In this document: positions 1 to 9,663 of the stretch, in pieces
Position numbering within the stretch: the stretch's first letter is position 1
How the letters are laid out: each line of letters opens with the position of its first letter
From: Bacillota bacterium
GTDB taxonomy: Bacteria > Bacillota > Clostridia > Acetivibrionales > DSM-27016
Length of the DNA: 64,000 bases
NCBI GenBank assembly: GCA_023390115.1
Contig: JAEWDM010000035.1
Coordinates: 67,936-131,935, forward strand
Reading direction: 5' to 3'
The notes under the pieces: model-generated
The model's input: only the letters and a program-made list of their open reading frames with translations
What the model was told of the DNA's origin: nothing
The model's database searches: none
Position numbers and translations under genes: made by a program

Positions 1-3000
1 TTTTTCAAAAAGGAATGTCTAAAATCAGGCATTGATTTGCCTTCGCCTGAGGAATATGGCGTTGGAATGGTATTTCTGCCATCCGATCCGGATAAGCGTT
101 CAGCTATTGAAAAACTTTTTGAACGTATTGTTAAGGAAGAAGGACAAAATTTTTTGGGCTGGAGAGATGTTCCCATAAACGACTCCTCTGTAGGAGCGTC
201 TGCTAAAGCCTGCATGCCCTTTATGCGCCAGGCCTTTATAGGCCGCAGTCCGGATTTAAAGGATTCAATGGCATTTGAAAGAAAACTTTATGTAATAAGA
301 AAGCTCTGTGAAAAAAGTGCTATGGATAACAAAGAGCATTTTTATATTGCCAGTCTTTCATCTAAAACAATTGTATATAAAGGAATGCTTACCGCAGAAC
401 AGGTTGATTCCTTTTACACCGAGCTGGCAGATACTTCTGTGGAATCTGCGCTTGCGCTTGTGCATTCCCGCTACAGCACAAATACTTTTCCGAGCTGGGA
501 ACGCGCACATCCCAACCGTTACCTGATTCATAACGGAGAGATTAATACCTTAAGGGGTAATGTAAACTGGATGTCTGCCCGTCAGTCTATGCTTAAATCA
601 GACTTATTCGGAGACGATATCTCAAAGATATTTCCTATTATTAATCCCGACGGAAGCGACTCCGCAATGTTTGATAACTGTACGGAGTTTCTTGCGCTGG
701 CAGGGCGTTCGCTGCCACATGCCGTCATGATGATGATACCTGAGCCATGGTCAAACCATGAAAGCATGAGTGATGAGAAAAAAGCCTTTTACGAGTATCA
801 TAGCTGCCTTATGGAACCATGGGACGGTCCTGCGGCCATGGGCTTCACAGACGGCTCTGTTGTCGGCGCCGTACTTGACAGGAACGGCTTGCGTCCCGCA
901 CGTTACTATGTTACAAAGGATGACCTTGTCATAATGGCATCAGAGGTTGGAGTTCTTGATATTGAGCCTGAGCGCGTACTTTGCAAGGAGCGTCTTCATC
1001 CGGGAAGAATGCTGCTTATAGATACTGTCGAGGGCAAAATTATAAATGATGACGAGCTTAAAGAAAAAATGTCGGCACAGCATCCCTACAGACAGTGGCT
1101 GAATGAAAATTTAATAACACTTGAGAAGCTTCCCGCCGCTCCTCAAACGGATAAACCCGATTACAGCACTACTATTATACGCCAAAAGGCCTTCGGCTAT
1201 ACCTATGAAGACCTTAAAACAGTAATAGGCCCTATGGCCAAGGATGGAATAGAGCAGATAGGAGCTATGGGAACCGATACTCCTCTTTCTGTGTTATCGG
1301 AAAAGCCTCAGCTTCTTTACACTTACTTTAAGCAGCTTTTTGCACAGGTAACCAATCCTCCTATCGATGCTCTTCGGGAGGAAATTATTACCGCAACCGA
1401 AACCATGATGGGAAGTGAAGGAGATTTATTAACTCCTACTCCTCAAAGCTGCCGGCAAATAAAGCTAAAATATCCTATTATAGACAACGGAGAGCTGTCT
1501 AAAATACTTAATATAGATAAAGAGGGCTTTAAGACTTGCCGCATTCCTATGCTTTTTAAGGTTTCCGAGGGTGAAAAGGGCCTTGAAGCGGCTCTTGAGG
1601 ACATATTCAAAAGTGCCAGTGAGTTTATATCCCAAGGTTCAAACATACTTGTGCTCTCCGATAAGGGCATGAATAAGGACTATGCACCTATTCCTGCCTT
1701 GCTTGCAGTATCAGGGCTGCACCACCATCTTATCCGCGAGGGTACCCGTACACGCATAAGCATCGTTGTGGAAACAGGCGAAGCCCGTGAAGTGCACCAT
1801 TTTGCGCTGCTTATAGGCTATGGAGCATCAGCAATTAACCCATACCTTGCATTTGAGAGTATAGAGTCTATGATAAGTGAGGGTATGCTTACCGATATCA
1901 AGCTTGATTATGCCATAAGTAAATATATAAAGGCCTCTGTAAAAGGTACTGTGAAAACATTATCCAAAATGGGTATTTCCACCATACAGAGCTACCAGGG
2001 CGCCCAGATTTTTGAAGCAATAGGCATCAAGCAGGAGGTTATAGACCGGTATTTCACAAAGACTCCATCCCGTATAGGCGGAATAGATTTGGCGATTATC
2101 GCCAATGAAGCAATAAAGCTTCACAATAGCGCCTTCAACAGCCGTGTGGCAGGAGAAGACACTCTTGAGTCAGGAGGCCATGCCCAATGGCGCAAAGACG
2201 GTGAATACCATATGTTTAATCCTGAAACAATTCATAAGCTTCAGTACGCATGCCGTACAAATAATTATGAATTGTTTAAGGAATATTCGCATCTTTTAAA
2301 TAATGAAAGCCAGAAGCTGTGTACCTTGCGTGGGCTTATGGATCTTAAGACCCTTGAAAATCCCATACCCATAGATGAGGTTGAATCTGTTGAGTCCATA
2401 TGCAAGCGCTTTAAGACAGGCGCTATGTCCTATGGCTCTATAAGCAAGGAAGCTCATGAGGCTATGGCAATAGCCATGAACAGAATCGGAGGCAAGAGCA
2501 ATACGGGTGAGGGCGGAGAAGACGTCAGCCGTTTTACTCCTGATCCCAATGGCGATTCGCGCTGCAGTGCAATAAAGCAGGTAGCCTCAGGCCGTTTTGG
2601 TGTTACAAGCCACTATCTGGTGAATGCAAAAGAGATTCAAATAAAGATGGCTCAAGGTGCAAAGCCTGGTGAAGGCGGTCAGCTTCCCGGACGAAAGGTA
2701 TATCCGTGGGTTGCCAAGGTAAGGCACTCAACTCCAGGTGTAGGGCTTATATCTCCACCGCCCCATCATGACATATATTCTATAGAGGATCTCGCCGAGC
2801 TTATTCATGATTTGAAGAATGCAAACCGTGATGCAAGGATTAGTGTAAAGCTTGTTTCGGAAGTAGGCGTCGGAACTATTGCGGCAGGAGTTGCAAAGGG
2901 AAGGGCTGATGTTGTTCTGATAAGCGGATATGACGGAGGAACCGGTGCATCGCCAAGGTCCAGCATAAGACATGCCGGGCTTCCCTGGGAGCTGGGTCTT

Positions 3001-4365
3001 GCCGAAACACATCAAACGCTTCTTTTAAATAATTTAAGAAGCCGTATTACAGTGGAAACAGACGGAAAACTCATGACAGGCCGGGATGTTGTAATAGCTG
3101 CACTTTTAGGAGCTGAGGAATTCGGATTTGCAACCACTCCTCTTGTTGTTCTGGGATGTGTGATGATGAGAGTCTGCAACCTTGATACATGTCCTGTCGG
3201 AGTAGCTACACAAAACCCTGAGCTCAGGAAGAGGTTTAAGGGAGATCCCCAGCATCTGGTTAATTTCATGCACTTTGTTGCACAGGAAATGCGTGAGCTT
3301 ATGGCTCAGCTCGGCTTCCGCTCAATTGACGAAATGATCGGGCGCACTGACAAGCTGGAAGCAAGAAAGATACAGGAGCACTGGAAGGCTTCAGGAATAG
3401 ACCTGTCTCCGCTGCTGTACCGGCCCGATGTTCCGGAAGGTATCGGGAGATATTGCCAGATAGAGCAGAATCATGAACTTGATAAGACCCTTGATATGAA
3501 GGAATTGCTGAAAATATGCAAGCCGGCGCTTGAGGATGCTGAAAAGGTGACTGCGACCCTGCCTATAAAGAATATCAACCGGGTTGCATGTACAATACTG
3601 GGCAGTGAAGTGTCCAAGCGTTATGGCGGAGACGGACTGCCGGAGGACACTATTTCACTTACCTTTAAGGGCTCAGCGGGCCAGAGCTTTGGAGCTTTTG
3701 TACCCAAAGGCATTACAATGACGCTTGAGGGTGACTCAAATGATTATATAGGAAAGGGACTGTCCGGCGGGAAAATAATTGTATATCCTCCTAAGGAATC
3801 CCCATTCGTACCGGAAGAAAATATTATAGTCGGAAATGTAGCTTTTTATGGTGCTACAAGCGGCGAGGCATATATACGCGGAATAGCAGGCGAGCGCTTT
3901 TGTGTGAGAAACAGCGGTGTGCATGCTGTTGTAGAGGCTGTAGGCGATCATGGATGTGAGTACATGACGGGAGGAAAGGTATTGGTTCTCGGTTCTACAG
4001 GACGCAACTTTGCAGCCGGTATGTCAGGTGGTATTGCGTATGTTCTTGACCGTACGGGAGACTTCAGCACAAAATGCAATCAGGAAATGGTCAGCCTTGA
4101 AAGCCTTAAGGATACCGAGGAAATACTGGAAGTTAAAGCAATGCTTGAAAGACATCTTAAATATACAGGCAGCGGCTTAGCCGGCAGAATTCTTTCAGAA
4201 TGGCATAAAAACGTTCCTTTGTTTGTAAAGGTTATGCCTAAGGACTATAAGAGAATGCTTCAAGCTATAAGGCAGATGCAGGATTCAGGCTTAAGCGGCG
4301 AGGATGCTCTTATGGCGGCATTTGAAGCAAACAATAAGGATGTTGCCCGTGTAGGAGGCAATTAA
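1..4365 (+). CDS. gltB: Glutamate synthase large (alpha) subunit, 5'-partial
   Basis: Makes glutamate from glutamine and 2-oxoglutarate, with electrons supplied by the small subunit. The reading frame is open from base 1, so the true start lies outside the window; 1454 residues are visible, and the family is usually about 1500, so roughly the first 50-60 residues, including the catalytic Cys of the glutaminase domain, are missing. Visible in order are most of the class-II glutamine amidotransferase domain (for example the RYSTNTFPSWERAHP and HNGEINT stretches), the central domain, the FMN-binding synthase barrel, the 3Fe-4S cysteines in CVMMRVCNLDTCPVG (around base 3157) and the C-terminal GXGXG beta-helix domain. 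It is followed after 20 bases by gltD, clearly as one operon. Confidence 0.97.
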   Translation, partial: FFKKECLKSGIDLPSPEEYGVGMVFLPSDPDKRSAIEKLFERIVKEEGQNFLGWRDVPINDSSVGASAKACMPFMRQAFIGRSPDLKDSMAFERKLYVIRKLCEKSAMDNKEHFYIASLSSKTIVYKGMLTAEQVDSFYTELADTSVESALALVHSRYSTNTFPSWERAHPNRYLIHNGEINTLRGNVNWMSARQSMLKSDLFGDDISKIFPIINPDGSDSAMFDNCTEFLALAGRSLPHAVMMMIPEPWSNHESMSDEKKAFYEYHSCLMEPWDGPAAMGFTDGSVVGAVLDRNGLRPARYYVTKDDLVIMASEVGVLDIEPERVLCKERLHPGRMLLIDTVEGKIINDDELKEKMSAQHPYRQWLNENLITLEKLPAAPQTDKPDYSTTIIRQKAFGYTYEDLKTVIGPMAKDGIEQIGAMGTDTPLSVLSEKPQLLYTYFKQLFAQVTNPPIDALREEIITATETMMGSEGDLLTPTPQSCRQIKLKYPIIDNGELSKILNIDKEGFKTCRIPMLFKVSEGEKGLEAALEDIFKSASEFISQGSNILVLSDKGMNKDYAPIPALLAVSGLHHHLIREGTRTRISIVVETGEAREVHHFALLIGYGASAINPYLAFESIESMISEGMLTDIKLDYAISKYIKASVKGTVKTLSKMGISTIQSYQGAQIFEAIGIKQEVIDRYFTKTPSRIGGIDLAIIANEAIKLHNSAFNSRVAGEDTLESGGHAQWRKDGEYHMFNPETIHKLQYACRTNNYELFKEYSHLLNNESQKLCTLRGLMDLKTLENPIPIDEVESVESICKRFKTGAMSYGSISKEAHEAMAIAMNRIGGKSNTGEGGEDVSRFTPDPNGDSRCSAIKQVASGRFGVTSHYLVNAKEIQIKMAQGAKPGEGGQLPGRKVYPWVAKVRHSTPGVGLISPPPHHDIYSIEDLAELIHDLKNANRDARISVKLVSEVGVGTIAAGVAKGRADVVLISGYDGGTGASPRSSIRHAGLPWELGLAETHQTLLLNNLRSRITVETDGKLMTGRDVVIAALLGAEEFGFATTPLVVLGCVMMRVCNLDTCPVGVATQNPELRKRFKGDPQHLVNFMHFVAQEMRELMAQLGFRSIDEMIGRTDKLEARKIQEHWKASGIDLSPLLYRPDVPEGIGRYCQIEQNHELDKTLDMKELLKICKPALEDAEKVTATLPIKNINRVACTILGSEVSKRYGGDGLPEDTISLTFKGSAGQSFGAFVPKGITMTLEGDSNDYIGKGLSGGKIIVYPPKESPFVPEENIIVGNVAFYGATSGEAYIRGIAGERFCVRNSGVHAVVEAVGDHGCEYMTGGKVLVLGSTGRNFAAGMSGGIAYVLDRTGDFSTKCNQEMVSLESLKDTEEILEVKAMLERHLKYTGSGLAGRILSEWHKNVPLFVKVMPKDYKRMLQAIRQMQDSGLSGEDALMAAFEANNKDVARVGGN

Positions 4366-4385
4366 TTAGAATTGGAGGAAGTACA

Positions 4386-5870
4386 ATGGGTAAACCAACT
4401 GGATTTATGGAATATAAGCGTGAGCTTCCCGCAGATCGCCCTCCTCTGGAGAGGATAAAGGATTGGAAGGAATTTCACCTGCATCTGCCGGAAGAAACGC
4501 AGCGTAATCAGGGAGCACGCTGTATGGACTGCGGAATACCTTTTTGCCATACGGGAATTCTGATAAACGGCATGGCCTCAGGCTGTCCTATAAACAATTT
4601 AATTCCCGAATGGAATGATCTTATATATAAGGGCCTATGGAAAGAAGCCATCCGGCGCCTTCACAAGACAAATAACTTTCCCGAATTTACGGGAAGGGTG
4701 TGCCCTGCCCCTTGCGAAGGCTCCTGTACCGTAGGAATTAACGAGCCCCAGATAACCATAAAGAATAATGAATGTACCATTATTGACAAAGCCTTTGCTG
4801 AAGGCTGGGTTATACCCCGGCCGCCTGTATCCCGTACCGGAAAGAAGGTGGCTGTAGTAGGCTCAGGACCTTCGGGCCTGGCGTGTGCAGCTCAATTAAA
4901 TAAGGCAGGCCATCTTGTCACAGTATTCGAGCGTGCTGATAGAGTTGGCGGGCTTATGATGTACGGCATACCGAACATGAAGCTGGACAAAGCTGTTATA
5001 GACCGCAGAATTGATATAATGAAGGCTGAAGGCATCGAGTTTGTTACAGGCACAGAGATAGGCAAGGATTATCCCGCCGAGAAGCTTCTTACAGATTATG
5101 ATTCGACAGTGCTGTGCGGCGGAGCTACAAAGCCCCGTGACCTTCCCATAGAAGGCCGTGAATTAAAAGGTGTCCATTTTGCTATGGAATTCCTTCATGC
5201 CAATACTAAGAGCCTGCTTGATTCTGCTCACGCAGACGGAGGCTATATAAATGCAAACGGTAAGGACGTTATAGTTATAGGCGGGGGGGACACGGGAACA
5301 GACTGTGTAGGCACCTCTATCCGTCATGGCTGCAAAAGTGTTACACAGCTTGAAATTATGCCTGCTCCTCCCTCTGAAAGACAGAGTGACAACCCATGGC
5401 CTCAATGGCCCAAGATTTATAAAATGGACTACGGCCAGGAAGAAGCAGCAGCACTGTATGGAGCAGATCCGCGTCAATATTGCATTACCACCAAAAAATT
5501 TGCAGGTGACGGCAATGGGTATGTAAAAGAAATTCACACGGTAAAAATAGAATGGAAAAAGGACGGCGCCGGACGTTTTGTTCCTGTTGAAATTCCCGGA
5601 ACAGAAAAGATCATGCCTGCCGGACTTGTGCTTCTTGCGATGGGATTTCTTGGTCCCGAGGATACCGTTTTAAAGCAGCTTGGTGTGGAACAGGATGCGA
5701 GGTCAAACGTTAAGGCAGCTTACGGCAGCTTTGAAACCAATATTAAAGGAGTCTTTGCCGCAGGAGACATGCGCAGGGGACAGAGTCTCGTTGTGTGGGC
5801 TATAAATGAGGGCAGAGCAGCAGCAAGGGAATGTGATAAGTATTTAATGGGAAGCACGGTGCTTCCGTAA
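4386..5870 (+). CDS. gltD: Glutamate synthase small (beta) subunit
   Basis: A 494-residue FAD/NADPH oxidoreductase that passes electrons from NADPH to the large subunit. The N-terminal part has the two cysteine clusters for 4Fe-4S centres (CMDCGIPFCHTG ... GCPINN and RVCPAPCEGSC). A first dinucleotide-binding fold follows (VAVVGSGPSGLACA, FAD) and a second (VIVIGGGDTGTDC, NADPH). The C-terminal GVFAAGDMRRGQSLVVWAI motif binds FAD. Length is normal for the family. The start is set by GGAGGAAGTACA directly before ATG. It is the last gene of the gltBD operon and ends at a bidirectional hairpin facing the convergent araB gene. Confidence 0.97.
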   Translation: MGKPTGFMEYKRELPADRPPLERIKDWKEFHLHLPEETQRNQGARCMDCGIPFCHTGILINGMASGCPINNLIPEWNDLIYKGLWKEAIRRLHKTNNFPEFTGRVCPAPCEGSCTVGINEPQITIKNNECTIIDKAFAEGWVIPRPPVSRTGKKVAVVGSGPSGLACAAQLNKAGHLVTVFERADRVGGLMMYGIPNMKLDKAVIDRRIDIMKAEGIEFVTGTEIGKDYPAEKLLTDYDSTVLCGGATKPRDLPIEGRELKGVHFAMEFLHANTKSLLDSAHADGGYINANGKDVIVIGGGDTGTDCVGTSIRHGCKSVTQLEIMPAPPSERQSDNPWPQWPKIYKMDYGQEEAAALYGADPRQYCITTKKFAGDGNGYVKEIHTVKIEWKKDGAGRFVPVEIPGTEKIMPAGLVLLAMGFLGPEDTVLKQLGVEQDARSNVKAAYGSFETNIKGVFAAGDMRRGQSLVVWAINEGRAAARECDKYLMGSTVLP

Positions 5871-5892
5871 AATTGATGACGATACCATAAAT

Positions 5893-5959
5893 GAAATGCT
5901 TCCTTATATGGCAGGCAGTTAAAATAATAAAACTGTTTACCGGAAGAAGGAAGCATTTC
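5893..5959. terminator. Bidirectional terminator between gltD and araB
   Basis: A perfect 13-bp inverted repeat (GAAATGCTTCCTT, 5893-5905, with AAGGAAGCATTTC, 5947-5959) encloses a nested CAGTT/AACTG hairpin and is followed by TTATTTG. It lies between two convergent genes, so it can serve both. Confidence 0.6.
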
Positions 5960-5980
5960 TTATTTGTTTCATCTGTATGC

Positions 5981-7636
5981 TTATGTGACCGATTCTACGA
6001 AACCGCCGAGCATAAGGTATTTCCTGTACTTCTCCTCGTACTTTGCAAAGTTGTCCGCAATGGGATAGTAATTTGCCTTGAAAGGCTCACACAGTGCTCT
6101 CTGTGCTGTGGGTACATCAGGATAAAAGCCTGCTGCAACTGCCGCATATATTGCTGCCCCAAACGCGCAGGTCTGCTCCTCATTACTGACCATAAGGGGT
6201 CTTTGCAATACGTCCGACATCATCTGCATTACAAAAGGCGATTTCTTCGCTATTCCCCCTACCATTATAATACGTTCTATATCAATGCCGTTGGCTGTAT
6301 ATTTGTCAAATACATGTCTTGAGCCAAATACCGTACCCATTACCAGTGCATGGTATACCTCCGGGGCCGTGCTTCCAAGGCTGAGATTTATTACTGCCGC
6401 TTTCAGATTGTCATTCAGGTTGGGATACCTTCTCCCGTTAAACCAGTCCAAAGCAATTATATCAGTATCATTAATAAGCATTGCTTTTTGTTCCACTTCC
6501 CGGATAAGTCTGGCTGCTGTTTCGTCAACAAGTCTTTCTCTGATCCCGCTGTCAAGCAACCGGGATTTATTAATCAATTCGCGCACAGGCCACATCAGAA
6601 TACCCGCAAACCATGCGTAAACATCACCAAAGGCTGCCTGACTGGCTTCTATTCCTATATATCCCGGCACAATTGAATCCTCCGCCTGTCCGCAATATGC
6701 CCTTAAGTCCTTTCCCTCAACATTTTCCGGGGCCTCAACAAGCATGTCAACCGTGGATGTACCTACAACCTTGACCATTGTACGCAGAGATACGCCTGCA
6801 CCTACCGCTCCCGCATGTGCATCAAACGATCCCCCTCCTATTATAGTGTCCTGGGGGACACCCAATCTTTCAGCCCACCCCCTTGTAATCACTCCCGCAT
6901 ACGTACCTGCAGGCTGAGGCTTGCTCCCGTACCGGTCGTAAACCAACGCCAGATACGGATCAAGGCTCTCCAGGCACTCTCTGTCGGGAAGCCCGCCGAA
7001 ATGACTGTTCCATAACGCTTTGTGCCCCGCTGCGCAGGAACCCCTGTACATGGTTTCGGGATCAGTCTTTCCGATCAGAAGAGATGGCAGCCAGTCGCAA
7101 TGCTCCACCCATGTCCAGGCTTTTTCCCTTATTTTTTCATTTTTCCTGACAGTCCGCAGTATTTTAGACCAAAACCATTCAGACGAATAAATACCCTGGT
7201 ACATTGTATAATCGATTTTAGCATTGGAGAAAGCTTCATTTATTTCCTTAGCTTCCTCAACCGCCGTATGATCCTTCCAAAGGTGGAACATGGCATCCGG
7301 GTCGTCTGCAAACTCCTCAATCAGAGCTAAAGGAGTTCCTCTTCTGTCTACAGGGCACGGCGTCGATCCCGTAGCATCAATAGCAATGCTGCGCAGCTTC
7401 CCCCTCCTGTCCGCTCCAAGCTGATCCATGACAGAATTCATGCATTTTACAAAGCTTTCAATATAATCCTGCGGATGCTGCCTGAACTGATTTTTTGCAG
7501 CATCACAATACAGCTTTTTCTGCCACCTGGGATAGTTGCAAACAGCCTTTGCAAACCTTTCGCCAGTGACGGCATCAAGAACTATAATACGTACCGAATC
7601 ACTTCCAAAGTCCGCACCTGCAACAAGATTCCTCAT
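5981..7636 (-). CDS. araB: Ribulokinase (FGGY family)
   Basis: Phosphorylates L-ribulose; AraB enzymes are also known to act on D-ribulose, ribitol and L-arabitol. The 551-residue protein matches the AraB pattern throughout: the ATPase phosphate-1 motif GADFGSDSVR, YPRWQKKLYCDAAKNQFRQHP, WKDHTAVEEA, IYSSEWFWSKI, GGSFDAHAGAVGAG and ALDWFNGRR. The start chosen is the ATG after AAAGGAGAAGG; upstream in-frame codons lack a Shine-Dalgarno. It is the last gene of a minus-strand operon with a polyol dehydrogenase and a sugar ABC importer. No arabinose isomerase (araA) or ribulose-5-phosphate epimerase (araD) is present nearby, so it more likely serves ribulose made by a dehydrogenase than classical arabinose catabolism (inference). 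Confidence 0.93.
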   Translation of the reverse strand: MRNLVAGADFGSDSVRIIVLDAVTGERFAKAVCNYPRWQKKLYCDAAKNQFRQHPQDYIESFVKCMNSVMDQLGADRRGKLRSIAIDATGSTPCPVDRRGTPLALIEEFADDPDAMFHLWKDHTAVEEAKEINEAFSNAKIDYTMYQGIYSSEWFWSKILRTVRKNEKIREKAWTWVEHCDWLPSLLIGKTDPETMYRGSCAAGHKALWNSHFGGLPDRECLESLDPYLALVYDRYGSKPQPAGTYAGVITRGWAERLGVPQDTIIGGGSFDAHAGAVGAGVSLRTMVKVVGTSTVDMLVEAPENVEGKDLRAYCGQAEDSIVPGYIGIEASQAAFGDVYAWFAGILMWPVRELINKSRLLDSGIRERLVDETAARLIREVEQKAMLINDTDIIALDWFNGRRYPNLNDNLKAAVINLSLGSTAPEVYHALVMGTVFGSRHVFDKYTANGIDIERIIMVGGIAKKSPFVMQMMSDVLQRPLMVSNEEQTCAFGAAIYAAVAAGFYPDVPTAQRALCEPFKANYYPIADNFAKYEEKYRKYLMLGGFVESVT

Positions 7637-7665
7637 TCTACGCCCTTCTCCTTTGTTAATTTGCA

Positions 7666-8724
7666 TTATTTTACATCCGGACTGATACGAACAACACATT
7701 TCATTACCGTATTCTTATTATTAATAGCGTTCTCCATGGCAGTCTGGATGTCCTTAAAGTCATAAATATCCGATGCAATTTTACTGAGCGGAATTATGCC
7801 GCCGGATACAGCCTCAATAACCAATGGGTAAATATTTCTGTAGCGAAAAACAGTTTTAATGGTAACCTCATTGTCAATAATCCAGTTTACATTCATTTTG
7901 GCTATTCCGTCCTTTGTATAGCCGACCAGAGTAATAGTGCCTCCGCGCTTTACCATTTTTGCAGTTTGGAATATACTTACCTCTGATCCTGCTGTTTCAA
8001 AAACAAAATCCGCACCGTCGCAGGTAAGCTCAAGGACCTTTTGCACCGCGTCAGACTCAGACGCATTTACAACATCTGCCGCTCCCAATTCCAAAGCGCG
8101 ATCCAGCCTGCTTTTAACAAGATCTACAACAGTGATATTCCTGACACCCATGCTTTTAAGGGAAAGCATGGTTACAATTCCTATACAGCCCGCCCCTATT
8201 ACAACAGCATTCGAGCCTACTCTGACGCCGGACTGCATAGCCGCGTGCATTCCTACTGCCAGCGGCTCCATAAGCGCTCCTTCCATTGTACTTACATTAT
8301 CAGGGAGCTTATAGCAAAGATTTGCCGGATGAGCTATATATTCTGCAAAACACCCCTCCACGACAGGCAGTGACGCATAAAAATATACATTACGGCAAAG
8401 GTTGTATTTACCGCTCTTGCAAAACTCACAGTGCCAGCATGGCACTCCGGGCTCAACCGCAACACGGTCTCCAACCTTCAGGCTGCTTACGTTACTGCCA
8501 ACCTCCGCCACAATGCCACCAGGCTCATGCCCAAGTACCATGGGCTCCTTTACATAATTTTCCCCTATATATCCATGCTCGAACAGGTGCATATCTGAAC
8601 CGCATATACCGACATACTCCAATTTAACCAGTACATAATCGGATTTAAGCTCCGGTATCGGTTTTTGTTCAAAGTCAAACTTTCCGGGTTTATTCATCAT
8701 TGCAACTTTCATCATACCATCCAT
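7666..8724 (-). CDS. Zinc-dependent polyol dehydrogenase (MDR family, sorbitol/xylitol dehydrogenase type)
   Basis: A 352-residue medium-chain dehydrogenase expected to oxidise a sugar alcohol to a ketose with NAD. Visible motifs are the catalytic zinc site (VGICGSDMHLFEHG, then GHEPGG), the four structural-zinc cysteines in PCWHCEFCKSGKYNLC, and a Rossmann fold (VVIGAGCIGIVTM). The ATG at 8724 follows AAAGGAGTGGGCAGC; two more ATGs lie just inside. It lies 29 bases before araB and downstream of the permease genes in the same operon, which suggests a pentitol substrate. Sequence alone does not tell xylitol, ribitol, arabitol and sorbitol apart. Confidence 0.88.
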   Translation of the reverse strand: MDGMMKVAMMNKPGKFDFEQKPIPELKSDYVLVKLEYVGICGSDMHLFEHGYIGENYVKEPMVLGHEPGGIVAEVGSNVSSLKVGDRVAVEPGVPCWHCEFCKSGKYNLCRNVYFYASLPVVEGCFAEYIAHPANLCYKLPDNVSTMEGALMEPLAVGMHAAMQSGVRVGSNAVVIGAGCIGIVTMLSLKSMGVRNITVVDLVKSRLDRALELGAADVVNASESDAVQKVLELTCDGADFVFETAGSEVSIFQTAKMVKRGGTITLVGYTKDGIAKMNVNWIIDNEVTIKTVFRYRNIYPLVIEAVSGGIIPLSKIASDIYDFKDIQTAMENAINNKNTVMKCVVRISPDVK

Positions 8725-8838
8725 GCTGCCCACTCCTTTTATACCTTTCATCCCCATAAATATACCTCTTAATTGCCCGATCTGTATACGATGCTTAATC
8801 GAAAATTTGCTGCTTACAGGCTGCTTGCCACATTTTAC

Positions 8839-9663
8839 CTATCCCTTGACAGCTCCAACTGTAAGTCCCTTTACAAGAGCCTTCTGGGTAAAAAAGCCAA
8901 GAATTATCGGTATAAAAACTACAATGGTGCCTGCGGCACACATCTTGGCCCAGAAATATCCCTGCTGCGTCAGAAACCTGTTTAGGTAGACAGTTAATGT
9001 TGCAGCTTTGTTATACGTCATGTTGACCGCAAAGAAAAATTCATTCCATGTAGTTATAAATACCAGCATTGCTGTTGAAAAAATGCCGCCCTTGATCAGC
9101 GGAAGTATAATCTTAAAAAATGACATGACACGGGTACACCCGTCGATATCGGCAGCTTCTATAAGCTCAAAGGGCACATCCTCAAAAAACGTCTTGACCA
9201 GCCAGATCATCAGGGGCACACCCGCGCCGACATATAAAAGCACCAGTCCCGTCCTTGAGTCAATAAGCTTTGTAAAATTTAACGCGAGGTAAATAGGAAT
9301 TACAACTGCCACAGCGGGAAGCAGTGTAGTGGTTATAAACCAGTAATAATAGCTTTGGGCACCCTTCAGCTTTCCGTACGCTATGGCATATGCAGCAGGC
9401 ACAGCCAGCAATACGGCTATAAGCACCGTAATAACAGTTATTACGCTTGAATTAAAAAGATGCAGTATAAGCTCATTTGAAACAACTGCCCTGTAATTTT
9501 CAAAAGTAGGCGTAAAAAACAGTTGTGGAGGAGCAACCTTTTCCTCCGGTTTGAATCCCGTAACGATCATATACAGAATAGGAAATGAATAAAGCAATGC
9601 AACAATCCATATTAAAATATTAACGGCATGCTTTCCCATTCGCTTTTTTAATGATATACCCAT
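8839..9663 (-). CDS. Sugar ABC transporter permease (MalG-like)
   Basis: One of two membrane subunits of a carbohydrate importer of the CUT1 class. It has 274 residues and about six membrane segments, starting with VNILIWIVALLYSFPILYMI. The cytoplasmic EAA loop (FELIEAADIDGCTRVMSFF, then ILPLIKGG) contacts the ATPase. The C-terminus VKGLTVGAVKG is typical of MalG-type proteins. Its ATG overlaps the stop codon of the upstream permease gene by one base (TGATG), implying translational coupling. No ATPase gene lies nearby; a shared MsmK-type ATPase elsewhere is likely. Confidence 0.93.
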   Translation of the reverse strand: MGISLKKRMGKHAVNILIWIVALLYSFPILYMIVTGFKPEEKVAPPQLFFTPTFENYRAVVSNELILHLFNSSVITVITVLIAVLLAVPAAYAIAYGKLKGAQSYYYWFITTTLLPAVAVVIPIYLALNFTKLIDSRTGLVLLYVGAGVPLMIWLVKTFFEDVPFELIEAADIDGCTRVMSFFKIILPLIKGGIFSTAMLVFITTWNEFFFAVNMTYNKAATLTVYLNRFLTQQGYFWAKMCAAGTIVVFIPIILGFFTQKALVKGLTVGAVKG